A DNA stretch of 64,000 nucleotides from assembly GCA_014208095.1 (NCBI GenBank), contig JACHMT010000005.1, positions 186,001 through 250,000 of the forward strand, read 5' to 3'. The stretch's first letter is position 1. Each line of letters begins with the position of its first letter. The notes below the pieces were generated by a model that ran no database searches, was not told the origin of the DNA, and saw only the letters and a list, made by a program, of their open reading frames with translations. Shown one piece after another: positions 32,600 to 40,845 of this stretch. Both the position numbers and the translations under genes were made by a program. Source of the stretch: Actinospineispora eucalypti. GTDB taxonomy: Bacteria; Actinomycetota; Actinomycetes; Mycobacteriales; Pseudonocardiaceae.

Positions 32600-33765
32600 T
32601 GGTTGTCGGTCACCAGCTTGCGCAGCTCGCGGTGGAAGATCTGGTTGGCGATCTCGTTGCGGCCCAGCAGCATCGGGCCCGCGTTGGCGCTCTCCATGCC
32701 CGACTGCGAGGACCGCAGCAGAGGGAAGTCCTCCTGGTGCAGCACCGCCAGCAGGATCTGCCAGTTCTTGTCCCACAGCCTGGTCCAGGTGTCCATCTCC
32801 ATCCCGCTGTCCCGCTGTCGCGGGACCATCAGCCGCATCTCCATCTGCGAGCGGCCGGGCTCCTTCGGGTGCGGCCGGAAGGTGAGCAGCTGGAAGTGGT
32901 CCGGCTGGCGCAGCAGCGTGTGGCAGGGCAGCAGGAAGTGCGTCTCGATCACGTGCTTGGCCAGGCTGTGGTCACCCGGGTCCTCGTCCAGCCAGCGGTC
33001 GATGGACTTGCGGGGGGCCACGAACCGGCAGTGCCGGCCGAAGTCCTCCATCGCCATGATGTTGGTGTGGACGATCTTGCCCGCCGTGTTCGGGTGGGCG
33101 TACTGGATGTGGTAGCCGTCCAGGAACGCGTCCTGCATGATCTTCCAGTTGACCGGCTCGTCGAACGCCTCGCCCCGCACGCAGACCAGGTCACCGAGGT
33201 GGTAGCCGGCCATGATCTCGTCCATCTCCGGTCCGAGCCAGGCCGCCACGTCGATCTCCGCCGTGGCCTCGTCGACGATCCAGACGAACCCGTGCCGCTC
33301 CTCGCAGGGCAGCTCGACCAGCCCCTGCGCGGAGCGGTCGATGTCGCCGAAGGTTCGGTCTCGGGTGATCGCCCGCAGCGTGCCGTCGGTGTTGTACGAC
33401 CAGCGGTGGTAGGCACAGGAGAAGATCCGGCAGCGGCCCCGGTCCCGCTCCTCGAGCAGGGCGCCCCGGTGGCGGCAGAGGTTGACGAAGGCCTTCACCC
33501 CGCCGTCGGCCTGGCGGGCCACGATCACCTTGTTGCGCGGCATCTGGTGGGTGATGAAGTCGTTCGGCTCGGGCAGCTCCGAGCTGTGCGCGATGATCGA
33601 CGGCACCCGGGCGAAGATCGCGCGGTCGGTGGCCGCGATCTCCGGGCTGGTGAACTCCTCGGGGCCGAACGGGCTGATGCTCTCGAACTCGTCGGTGCTG
33701 CCGTTGCGCAGGTGCTCGAGGGCGCGCCTGATCCGGACCTCGCGCGGGGCAATGGGCCTGGTCAT
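32596..33765 (-). CDS. Rieske non-haem iron oxygenase, alpha subunit
   Basis: 389 residues. The Rieske cluster ligands are Cys97/His99 (CRHRG) and Cys117/His120 (CAYH). The mononuclear iron site has His219 and His224 (DGYHIQYAHP) with Asp347 (QEDFP) as likely third ligand. This is a ring- or C-H-hydroxylating oxygenase needing a reductase; no beta subunit or reductase is nearby, so it is probably a homo-oligomeric type served by a shared reductase. It lies between the ferredoxin and the tandem-GNAT gene. Confidence 0.9.
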   Translation of the reverse strand: MTRPIAPREVRIRRALEHLRNGSTDEFESISPFGPEEFTSPEIAATDRAIFARVPSIIAHSSELPEPNDFITHQMPRNKVIVARQADGGVKAFVNLCRHRGALLEERDRGRCRIFSCAYHRWSYNTDGTLRAITRDRTFGDIDRSAQGLVELPCEERHGFVWIVDEATAEIDVAAWLGPEMDEIMAGYHLGDLVCVRGEAFDEPVNWKIMQDAFLDGYHIQYAHPNTAGKIVHTNIMAMEDFGRHCRFVAPRKSIDRWLDEDPGDHSLAKHVIETHFLLPCHTLLRQPDHFQLLTFRPHPKEPGRSQMEMRLMVPRQRDSGMEMDTWTRLWDKNWQILLAVLHQEDFPLLRSSQSGMESANAGPMLLGRNEIANQIFHRELRKLVTDNQ

Positions 33766-33777
33766 GATCCAACCCTC

Positions 33778-33978
33778 CTAGTCCCGCTCCCACGACAATG
33801 CCCGCTCCGGGCATGCGTCGACAGCGGCATCGGCTTCGTCGAACCGGTCGTCGGGTACCGGATCGGCGGTGACGACCGGGTCGCCCTGGTCGTCGGCGTC
33901 GAGCACGTCGGGCGCCACGCTGTAGCAGAGTCCGTGCCCGGCGCAGGCCTTCCGGTCCACCAGCAGATGGTTACCCAT
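33778..33978 (-). CDS. Small ferredoxin, [3Fe-4S] or [4Fe-4S] type (P450 partner)
   Basis: 66 residues. Cysteines are at C-x5-C (CAGHGLC) and CPERAL; the second position of the usual CxxCxxC is His-containing, typical of [3Fe-4S] ferredoxins serving actinobacterial P450s. ATG 33978 overlaps the P450 stop by 8 bp. The longer open frame on this strand covers P450 sequence and is not coding. Likely electron donor to the P450 and perhaps to the Rieske oxygenase. Confidence 0.9.
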   Translation of the reverse strand: MGNHLLVDRKACAGHGLCYSVAPDVLDADDQGDPVVTADPVPDDRFDEADAAVDACPERALSWERD

Positions 33979-35224
33979 GGCCGTGCCTTTCGGTGAATAC
34001 GATCGGCAGGCGCTGCACCGACCGGACCTGGCTGGGCAGCACCACCGGCGGGTCGTCCGGGTCGAGGGCGAAGTCCGGCACCCGGTCCAGCAGCTCCTCG
34101 AACGCGATCCGCAGCTCGATGCGGCCCAGGTGCGAGCCGAGGCAGCGGTGCGGGCCGGAGCCGAAGGTGAGGTGCCGGTTCGGGGTGCGGTCCACCCGCA
34201 TCCGGTCGGGATCGTCGAACTCGGCGGCGTCCCGGTTGGCCGAGCAGAGCATGACCAGCAGCTGGTCGCCCTCCTGGACCCGCACGCCGCCGATCTCCAC
34301 GTCGGCGGTGGCCCGGCGGCCGGCGGCGACCTGGGCCTCCAGCCGGAGGATCTCCTCCACGGCGGCCGGAATCCGGGACCGGTCGTCGAGCAGCAGCTTG
34401 CGCTGCTCGGGGTTCTGGGACAGGTGCATGACGCCCCAGGCCAGCGAACCCTGCACGGTGTGCATCCCGCCCATGAGCAGCAGGAAGAAGGAGCGCACCA
34501 GCTCCTCGTCGCTGAGCGGGCGCTCATCGCCGTCCAGGGTGAGCCGCTGGCGCATGATCTCGGAGGTGATGTCGGTGGGCTGCTCGCCCGCCTCGAACGC
34601 GGCGCGGCGCTGGTTGATCACCTTCAGGAAGTACTCGTACATGGCGAACGCCGACCGGGCGCGGGACTCGTTGGCCTGTTCCGGGGTGTCGCCGGGGCGC
34701 CCGTTCAGCGCGATGTCGCTGGCCTCGGCGAACAGTGCGGTGTCCTCCCTCGGCCAGCCCATCAGGGCCAGGAACACCTGCGCGGGCAGCTCGTGGGCGA
34801 ACTCGGAGACGTACTCCGCTTTGCCCCTCGCCGCGAAGCCCTCGATCAGCTCGATCACGATGCGGCGGATCTCGGTTTCCAGTGCGCGCATCCGGGACGG
34901 GCTGAACAGCGGCTGGAGGGCGTGACGGTAGGCGGTGTGGTCCGGCGGGTCGATCTCCAGCGGGATGAACTTGCCCTGCGCCGCGTTGACCAGGTTGTTC
35001 GGGTAGCTGGAGAACAGCTCCGGCCGGCGCAGCACGTCGTGGCACTCCCGGTAGTGGGTGACCACCCAGTGCCCGCCGTGGGCGGTGGACCACACCAGCG
35101 GTCCCCGGCGGGCGAGCGCTCCGACGTGTTCCTGCATGTGGTCCACCGGAATGGTGTGGCTCGGGTCGTACACGTCGAAATCGACGACCAGATTCTCCGG
35201 TACATCGGCAGCCGTGGTGGGCAT
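33971..35224 (-). CDS. Cytochrome P450 with atypical I-helix
   Basis: 417 residues. The haem loop [10 protein letters not shown] gives Cys361; ExxR is at 291-294 (EILR). The I-helix reads GGMHT (252-256), with His255 where an acidic residue usually assists oxygen activation; Thr256 is kept. It leads an operon with ferredoxin, Rieske oxygenase and tandem-GNAT genes, and is divergent from a CoA ligase across a region with two CCTA-N7-TAGG sites. Likely hydroxylates a CoA-linked or free acid, which is inference from context. Confidence 0.92.
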   Translation of the reverse strand: MPTTAADVPENLVVDFDVYDPSHTIPVDHMQEHVGALARRGPLVWSTAHGGHWVVTHYRECHDVLRRPELFSSYPNNLVNAAQGKFIPLEIDPPDHTAYRHALQPLFSPSRMRALETEIRRIVIELIEGFAARGKAEYVSEFAHELPAQVFLALMGWPREDTALFAEASDIALNGRPGDTPEQANESRARSAFAMYEYFLKVINQRRAAFEAGEQPTDITSEIMRQRLTLDGDERPLSDEELVRSFFLLLMGGMHTVQGSLAWGVMHLSQNPEQRKLLLDDRSRIPAAVEEILRLEAQVAAGRRATADVEIGGVRVQEGDQLLVMLCSANRDAAEFDDPDRMRVDRTPNRHLTFGSGPHRCLGSHLGRIELRIAFEELLDRVPDFALDPDDPPVVLPSQVRSVQRLPIVFTERHGHG

Positions 35225-35248
35225 CCTCGCCGCTCCTGTCAGCTCGAG

Positions 35249-35313
35249 CCTAATAGTTATAGGCTAATGGTCTCGACTGGGCGAGTCAACGGTTGTAACC
35301 TAAAGCCTATAGG
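35249..35313. promoter_or_regulatory. Two CCTA-N7-TAGG operators between the P450 and CoA-ligase genes
   Basis: CCTAATAGTTATAGG (35249-35263, within GCCTA...TAGGC) and CCTAAAGCCTATAGG (35299-35313, overlapping GCCTATAGGC at 35305-35314). They are 50 bp apart, one nearer each divergent gene, and identical in form to the pair at 30481-30529. Confidence 0.65.
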
Positions 35314-35336
35314 CAATCGTGGACCCGAGGAGAGAC

Positions 35337-36854
35337 ATGGCGACCTCGATCGCATCGGCCCTGGAGTGGTGGGGGCGGACCCAGGGGGACCGGGAAGCGC
35401 TGGTGTTCGCCGACGGCGCGGTGTCCTACCGCGAGCTGCGGGACTGGTCCGGCCGCATCGCCCGGCGGCTGGTGGACGACGGCGTGGCGCCCGGCGACCG
35501 GGTCGCGCTGCTGGGCGGCAACACCGCCGGGTGGGCGGCCGCCGCGTTCGGCGTGATCAAGGCCGGCGCGATTCTCATCCCGCTGAACCCCCGCCTGGTA
35601 GCGGCCGAGATGCACACCTTGCTGGAGTCGGCCGGCGCCGGCGTGGTGATCGCCGACGCCGGGTTCGAGGCCATCCTCAAGGAGGTCGAGGAGCTGGGCG
35701 CGGTGTTCCGGCCGGTCGAGCTGACCGAGCTGGGTGCGCTGCGCGACGGGCCGGCCGAGCCGTTCCGGGTGGAGCGAGGGCCGGACGAGACGCTGGCGGT
35801 GATGTTCACCAGTGGGTCCACCGGCCTGTCCAAGGGCGTCATCCTGACCAACCGGACGCTGCTCAACATCGCCTTCGAGGCGAGCCTGACCGAGGAGGGC
35901 CTGCACCCCGGCGGCCGGACGCTGTTGCTGCTGCCGTTCTGCTTCACCCCGGGACTGGTGTGGGGCCTCTACATGCACGCGGTGCTGGGCGGCACCCTGG
36001 TGGTGGAGGCCGACCTGAACCCCTCGCGGGCGGTGCGTCAGCTCGAGGAACAGCGGATCGAGGCCATCTTCGGGGTGCCGCTGATCTACGAGGTGATGGC
36101 GAAGGCTCCCGAGTTCGCCGGCGCCGACCTTTCCGGCCTGCGCACGGCCACGGTCGGCGGGGCCGCGGTGCCGGGTCCGTTGCTGGAGGCCTGGGCGGAC
36201 AAGGGGGTCGCGCTGCGGCAGATCTACGGCATGGTCGAGGGCGGCGGGACAGTCACCGCCACGCTACGCCACGAGGCCGCCGCGCACCCCGACTCCTGCG
36301 GCATCGGCTCGGTGTTCACCGAGATCAAGGTGGTGCGGGAGGACGGCACCGAGTGCGAGCCGGGTGAGGCGGGCCAGATCCTGGTGCGCGGCCCCTCGGT
36401 CACGCCCGGCTACTGGAACGACCCGGACGGCACCGCCCAGGTGCTCCGGGACGGCTGGCTGCACAGCGGTGACCTGGGCCGGCGCGATGCCGATGGTCGG
36501 CTCACGTTCGTCGACCGGCTCAAGGACCTGATCATTTCCGGCGGGATCAACATCTCCCCGGTGGAGCTGGAGGCGGTGATCGCCCGCATCGACGGCGTCG
36601 AGGAGGTCGCGGTGATCGCGGCCCGGGACGACCGGTTCGGGGAGACCCCGGCGGCCGTCATCTACGGACGGGCCGGGCTGCAACCGGCGGACGTGGTCGC
36701 CGAGTGCGACCGCCGGGTGGCCGGGTACAAGGTGCCGCGCTACGTGGTGGTGCGGGACCGGCCGCTGCCCCGCCTGCCCAACGGCAAGATCTCCAAACGG
36801 GAGATCCGCGCGGAGTACGCCGACATCACCACCCGCCACCCCAGGGTGCGGTGA
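35337..36854 (+). CDS. Acyl-CoA synthetase (class I AMP-forming, fatty-acid/aromatic type)
   Basis: 505 residues: MFTSGSTGLSKGVILTN (adenylate-forming core, about 158-174), IYGMVEGGGT in the acceptor region, SGDLGRRDADGRLTFVDRLKDL, and PNGKISKREI carrying the catalytic Lys. It should form a CoA thioester at the entry to the pathway. ATG 35337 with GAGGAGA upstream is chosen; an in-frame GTG at 35319 lies close to the operator. Divergent from the P450 operon. Confidence 0.9.
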   Translation: MATSIASALEWWGRTQGDREALVFADGAVSYRELRDWSGRIARRLVDDGVAPGDRVALLGGNTAGWAAAAFGVIKAGAILIPLNPRLVAAEMHTLLESAGAGVVIADAGFEAILKEVEELGAVFRPVELTELGALRDGPAEPFRVERGPDETLAVMFTSGSTGLSKGVILTNRTLLNIAFEASLTEEGLHPGGRTLLLLPFCFTPGLVWGLYMHAVLGGTLVVEADLNPSRAVRQLEEQRIEAIFGVPLIYEVMAKAPEFAGADLSGLRTATVGGAAVPGPLLEAWADKGVALRQIYGMVEGGGTVTATLRHEAAAHPDSCGIGSVFTEIKVVREDGTECEPGEAGQILVRGPSVTPGYWNDPDGTAQVLRDGWLHSGDLGRRDADGRLTFVDRLKDLIISGGINISPVELEAVIARIDGVEEVAVIAARDDRFGETPAAVIYGRAGLQPADVVAECDRRVAGYKVPRYVVVRDRPLPRLPNGKISKREIRAEYADITTRHPRVR

Positions 36855-36881
36855 CCACCGGCTCTACTAGGTGGATGGCTC

Positions 36882-37271
36882 TCAGACCCGCAGTGAGTAG
36901 CCGAGGTCGACGTCGCACGCCGCCTGGCCGCCCCGGAGCCCTACGTTCTCCGGCGCGCATTCGAGCAGCACAATCTTGACGTCGGCCGGCGGCACCTCGA
37001 ACCGGCCCAGGTTTCGCACGATCGCCCGGTACAGCCGGCGTTTCGCCTCGACGGACCGCCCGGCGAACAGGGCGATCTCGATCCGGGTGAAGCGTTCGCC
37101 CGCCGCATCCGGCGTCAGGTAGTTGCCCGCCGGGTGCTCGATGAGGCGCGCCAGCGGTTCGTCCTCGGGTGTTCCGAGGGCCTCGGTGACCGCCCGGTGC
37201 ACCGCCCGCAGGAATGCGGCCTGCCGGCCCGCCAGCCACGGGCCTCTCACCTCGACCAGGATGTCCGGCAA
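36882..37271 (-). CDS. Tautomerase-superfamily protein
   Basis: 129 residues starting MPDILVEVRG, so that processing exposes Pro1, the catalytic base of the 4-oxalocrotonate tautomerase superfamily. Length and the VPPADVKIVLLE segment fit the two-unit (about 130-residue) members such as malonate semialdehyde decarboxylase or cis-CaaD-like proteins. It converges on the CoA ligase with 27 bp between. Reaction not assigned. Confidence 0.78.
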   Translation of the reverse strand: MPDILVEVRGPWLAGRQAAFLRAVHRAVTEALGTPEDEPLARLIEHPAGNYLTPDAAGERFTRIEIALFAGRSVEAKRRLYRAIVRNLGRFEVPPADVKIVLLECAPENVGLRGGQAACDVDLGYSLRV

Positions 37272-37519
37272 CGGTCGGCCCCTTCCTCGTGCCCGCCCCC
37301 GGGTTCAGGGTGGCACCGTTGCCCGGCCCGGACAATTCGCCGATCGGCGAGGCAGCCTTCGGCCTGGACGAAGGCTGGTTGGCGGCGGACGGTTCCGCCG
37401 GCTGGGGTACTCAACCGGCGGAACCTGGTACCGAACGGTGTCCGGACACCCTCCGGTACCTGCCTCGGCGCCGCGTCGATCTGGTACCCGATCGTCTCAC
37501 GGCTAATCGGAGGAGGCGC

Positions 37520-37544
37520 GTTTATCGTTCATTGCCCAGGGAAT
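37520..37544 (+). promoter_or_regulatory. Possible SigB/SigF-type stress promoter
   Basis: GTTT (37520-37523) and GGGAAT (37539-37544) are separated by 15 bp, resembling the actinobacterial GTTT-N14/16-GGGTAT general-stress promoter. The ATG at 37555 would be 10 nt downstream. The GTTT/GGGAAT match is partial. Confidence 0.3.
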
Positions 37545-37554
37545 GCGACCCGGC

Positions 37555-38133
37555 ATGAATAACGTGATGCTCACCCTCCTGATCATTCTTGGCGTGGTCG
37601 TCGTACTCGGTTTGGCGGCCGGCGCCTTCTATTCATGGCGAGGCAAACGCACCGACCGGCTGCGCGAACGCTTCGGCCCCGAGTACGACCGGGTGGTGGA
37701 CCGCGCCGACGACCGCGGCAAGGCCGAGTCCGAGCTGCGGGAGCGGGAGAAGCGGCACAGCGAGTTCGAGCTGCGGCCGTTGGAGCCCGAGGCCCGGGGC
37801 CGGTACGAGATCCGTTGGCAGCAGGTGCAGGGCGAGTTCGTGGACAACCCGGCGCGCGCGGTCCGGGACGCGGACGAGCTGGTGACCGAGGTCATGTCCG
37901 CCCGCGGCTACCCGGTGCGCGACTTCGACCAGCGCGCCGACGACCTCTCGGTGGAGCACCCGGAGCTGACCCAGCGCTACCGGTCGGCCCGCGAGATCGC
38001 CCGCGCCAACGAGAACGGCGAGGCCAGCACCGAGCAGCTGCGCGATGCGACCACCTCCTACCGGTCGCTGGTGCAGGTGCTCCTCGAGGACAAGCGGACT
38101 AACGCCACAACCACCGAGCCGGAGCGGAGCTGA
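37555..38133 (+). CDS. Small membrane-anchored protein of unknown function
   Basis: About 192 residues. An N-terminal membrane helix (LTLLIILGVVVVLGLAAGAF) is followed by a highly charged cytosolic domain. Residues about 78-112 (RYEIRWQQVQGEFVDNPARA, VRDADELVTEVM) are repeated in the next gene. ATG 37543 is an alternative start but lies in a promoter-like element. Conserved pairs of this kind occur in actinobacteria without known function; a structural or stress role is only a guess. Confidence 0.65.
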   Translation: MNNVMLTLLIILGVVVVLGLAAGAFYSWRGKRTDRLRERFGPEYDRVVDRADDRGKAESELREREKRHSEFELRPLEPEARGRYEIRWQQVQGEFVDNPARAVRDADELVTEVMSARGYPVRDFDQRADDLSVEHPELTQRYRSAREIARANENGEASTEQLRDATTSYRSLVQVLLEDKRTNATTTEPERS

Positions 38134-38134
38134 G

Positions 38135-38428
38135 ATGACCGACCCGAACCCCACCAACCACAACCAGACGACACTGCTCGAGCCGGGACGGTCCCAGGCC
38201 TACGAGTCCCGGTGGAACCAGCTCAAGGCCGGGTTCGTGGACGAGCCCCGCACGGCGGTGCACGGAGCGGACAGCCTGGTCGGCGAGGTGCTCGATGAGC
38301 TGCAGCGGGTCTTCCGCGAGCAGCGCGCCGAGCTGGAGCAGGACCTGGACGACAACGCGTCCACCGAGGACCTGCGCCGGGCGCTCGGCCAGTACCGGGG
38401 GATGATCGACCGGTTGTTGGCCGTCTGA
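38135..38428 (+). CDS. Small soluble protein sharing a domain with its neighbour
   Basis: 97 residues. AYESRWNQLKAGFVDEPRTA and VHGADSLVGEVL align with the upstream protein (RYEIRWQQVQGEFVDNPARA, VRDADELVTEVM), so the two carry copies of one helical domain; here the membrane anchor is missing. One base separates the preceding TGA from this ATG, indicating co-translation. Function unknown. Confidence 0.68.
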   Translation: MTDPNPTNHNQTTLLEPGRSQAYESRWNQLKAGFVDEPRTAVHGADSLVGEVLDELQRVFREQRAELEQDLDDNASTEDLRRALGQYRGMIDRLLAV

Positions 38429-38465
38429 CCGGTTCGACCCCCACCCGGCCGGGTAGCAGAGCGAC

Positions 38466-39995
38466 ATGAGCGCAGTGACGACAACCAAGGAGACGGAACG
38501 CAAGTACGAGACGGACCGGCCGATCAGCCTGCCGGAACAGGCTGGACCGGCCGGTCTTTCCGCCGGTTCGGGGCCGGAGGAACAGCGGCTGGCGGCGGTG
38601 TACTTCGACACCGGGGACCTGCGGCTGCTGCGGGGCGGAGTCACCCTCCGCCGCCGCGAGGGGGGCCACGACGAGGGCTGGCACCTCAAGCTGCCGGCCG
38701 GCGGGGACAGCCGGGACGAGCTGCGCCTGCCGCTCGGCCGGGGTGGCCCGCACGAGCCGCCGGCCGAGCTGGTTTCGCTCACCCGGCTGCGGACCCGGGG
38801 CGCCGAGCTGGCGCCGGTCGCCGAGCTGGACACCGAACGGCGCCGCTGGGTGCTCGCCGACTCGGGCGGCCGGGTGGTGGCCGAGCTGGTCGAGGACCGG
38901 GTTCGCGCCCACACGCTGGGTGCCTCGACGAGCTCGATGTCGTGGAGCGAGCTGGAGGTGGAACTGGCCGAGCCCGGCCGGGTCGAGCTGCTCGACCGGA
39001 TCGAGCGCGACCTGCTGCGGCACGGCGCGCACCGCTCGGCGGCACCCTCGAAGCTGGCCAGGGTGCTCGGTGACCAACTGCCGAGGGAGACGAAGCGCCG
39101 GAAGACGAAGCGGGGCAGCGCGGGCGAGGCCGTGCTCGAGTACCTGGACGCGCAGGCCGAACGGCTGCGCGCGTACGACCCGCTGGTCCGCCAGGACGCC
39201 CCGGACGCGGTGCATCAGATGCGGGTGGCCGCGCGCCGGATGCGCAGCGGGCTGCAGGCCTACCGCCGGGTGCTCGACCGGGCGGCCACCGAGCCGCTGG
39301 TGGACGAGCTGCGCTGGCTGGGCAACGAGCTCGGCGACGCCCGGGACAGCGAGGTCATCGAGGAACGCCTGGCGGAGATGATCGACGCGTTGCCCGCCGA
39401 GCTGGTCATGGGACCGGTGGCGGCGCACACCACCCGGCAGCTGCAGCGCCGGCGGGCGCTGGGCCGCGAGCGGGCGATCGCGGCGCTGGACAGCGACCGG
39501 TACCTGGCCCTGCACGACGCGATCGACCGCCTGCTGGCCGACCCGCCGCTGACCGGCAGGGCCAAGCGGCCGGCGAAGCGCGAGCTGCCGAAGAGCGCGG
39601 CGAGGGCGTGGCGCCGCACCGCGAAGCGGATGGACGCGGCGGACCGGGCCTCCGGCGAGGAGCGCGACCGGGGGCTGCACGAGACCCGCAAGGCGGCGAA
39701 GCGGATGCGGTACGCGGTCGAGGTGGCCGCGCCGAGCGTGGGCAAGCCGGCCAAGCGACTGCGCAAGCTGCTCAAAGGGGTGCACAGCCTGCTCGGTGAC
39801 CACCAGGACGCGGTGGTGGCCCGGCCGGTGATCCGCGAGCTGGCCGGGCAGGCGCACAGCGAGGGCGGCAACGGCTTCACCCATGGGGTGATGCACGGCC
39901 TGGAGACCCGCCGGGCCGAGCAGGCGGAGCGTGACCTCCCCGCCGCGTGGCGGAAACTGAACCGGCGCAAGCGGCTGAAGTGGCTCAAGTCCTGA
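38466..39995 (+). CDS. CYTH and CHAD domain-containing protein
   Basis: 509 residues. The CYTH (triphosphate tunnel) signature ETERK (ExExK) is at about 9-13, with charged tunnel strands to about residue 200; the C-terminal 300 residues form the His-rich helical CHAD domain (HQMRVAARRMRSGLQAYR, HETRKAAKRMRYAVEVA). CHAD domains bind inorganic polyphosphate and CYTH domains handle triphosphates, so a polyphosphate-associated triphosphatase is likely. It follows the two small genes on the same strand. The tail overlaps the MaoC gene end by 11 bp. Confidence 0.9.
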   Translation: MSAVTTTKETERKYETDRPISLPEQAGPAGLSAGSGPEEQRLAAVYFDTGDLRLLRGGVTLRRREGGHDEGWHLKLPAGGDSRDELRLPLGRGGPHEPPAELVSLTRLRTRGAELAPVAELDTERRRWVLADSGGRVVAELVEDRVRAHTLGASTSSMSWSELEVELAEPGRVELLDRIERDLLRHGAHRSAAPSKLARVLGDQLPRETKRRKTKRGSAGEAVLEYLDAQAERLRAYDPLVRQDAPDAVHQMRVAARRMRSGLQAYRRVLDRAATEPLVDELRWLGNELGDARDSEVIEERLAEMIDALPAELVMGPVAAHTTRQLQRRRALGRERAIAALDSDRYLALHDAIDRLLADPPLTGRAKRPAKRELPKSAARAWRRTAKRMDAADRASGEERDRGLHETRKAAKRMRYAVEVAAPSVGKPAKRLRKLLKGVHSLLGDHQDAVVARPVIRELAGQAHSEGGNGFTHGVMHGLETRRAEQAERDLPAAWRKLNRRKRLKWLKS

Positions 39996-40842
39996 ACGGG
40001 CGCGCGGTGGCCACCACGCTGGCCTGGTCGGAGCCGGCCATGCGGAGCGCGAGCCGCCACTCGTCCGCGTCGTGGGCACTGGCCAACTCGACCGTTCCGG
40101 GCAGCCGTACCGGTTTGCGGAACGTCACGTCGAGGGCGTGCGCGGGCGGCAGCCGGCCGGCCACCGTGCCGGCGCAGCGGGCGGCCGCCCACATGCCGTG
40201 GGCGATCGTGCCCGGGAACCCGAACAGCCGGGCGGCGGCCGGGTTCAGGTGGATCGGGTTCATGTCGCCGCTGACCCGGGCGTAACGCCGGGCGGTTTCC
40301 GCCTCCACCCGCCAGCGGGCGACCGGGTGTCCGGGCGGGACCTCCGGAGGGGGTGCCGGTTCGACGGGCACGCCCGGTGCCGCCGCGCCCTTGGCCAGGT
40401 AGGTGCTCCGGCCCCGCCACACCGGCTCACCGGCCGCCCACAGTTCGGTGACCAGGTCGATGCACGCGCCGCGCCGGTGCGCCCGGAGCCGCTCCGCCCG
40501 GACCGCCACCGAGGGCGCCTCGCCCGCGCCGATCGGCCGGCGCTGTTCGATCCGCTGGCGCAGGTGGACCAGGCCGGGAAGGCGGAACGGGAAGTCCCCG
40601 GCCGCCATCAGCCGGGCCTGCAGCGGGAACCCGAGCAGGTGCGGGAACGGGCTGGGCAGGTTCCCGTCCAGCACGAAGCCACACAGCCGGCAGTACTCGG
40701 CCAGCCGGGCCGGGTCGGTCGGCGCGCTGTCCAGCTCGAGCACCCGGTCCGGCGGGGCTTCGCCGCGTGAGCGGCGGGGCAGCAGGGCGGCCGCGTAGCT
40801 GCCGGCCAACCGGGGTGGCCTGCTGAGGTGTTCGGTGCGCAC
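39985..40842 (-). CDS. MaoC-like (R)-hydratase, HtdX-like
   Basis: 285 residues. The hotdog hydratase motif is YARVSGDMNPIHLNP, with GFPGTIAHGMW completing the active site (Asp and His); an N-terminal degenerate hotdog domain makes it a double-hotdog protein. It should hydrate trans-2-enoyl-CoA/ACP. The order MaoC - FabG4 - FadA - divergent FadE mirrors Rv0241c-Rv0244c of mycobacteria, where the MaoC gene is htdX. Only 3 bp separate it from the FabG4-like gene. Confidence 0.85.
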   Translation of the reverse strand: MRTEHLSRPPRLAGSYAAALLPRRSRGEAPPDRVLELDSAPTDPARLAEYCRLCGFVLDGNLPSPFPHLLGFPLQARLMAAGDFPFRLPGLVHLRQRIEQRRPIGAGEAPSVAVRAERLRAHRRGACIDLVTELWAAGEPVWRGRSTYLAKGAAAPGVPVEPAPPPEVPPGHPVARWRVEAETARRYARVSGDMNPIHLNPAAARLFGFPGTIAHGMWAAARCAGTVAGRLPPAHALDVTFRKPVRLPGTVELASAHDADEWRLALRMAGSDQASVVATARPFRT

Positions 40843-40845
40843 GGC

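Noticed and set aside
32632-33996. 454-codon plus-strand frame opposite the Rieske gene
   Set aside because: Antisense shadow; the Rieske ligands on the minus strand are complete.
33977-36367. 796-codon plus-strand frame across P450 and CoA ligase
   Set aside because: Antisense to the P450, then out of frame with the ligase; no protein-like segments.
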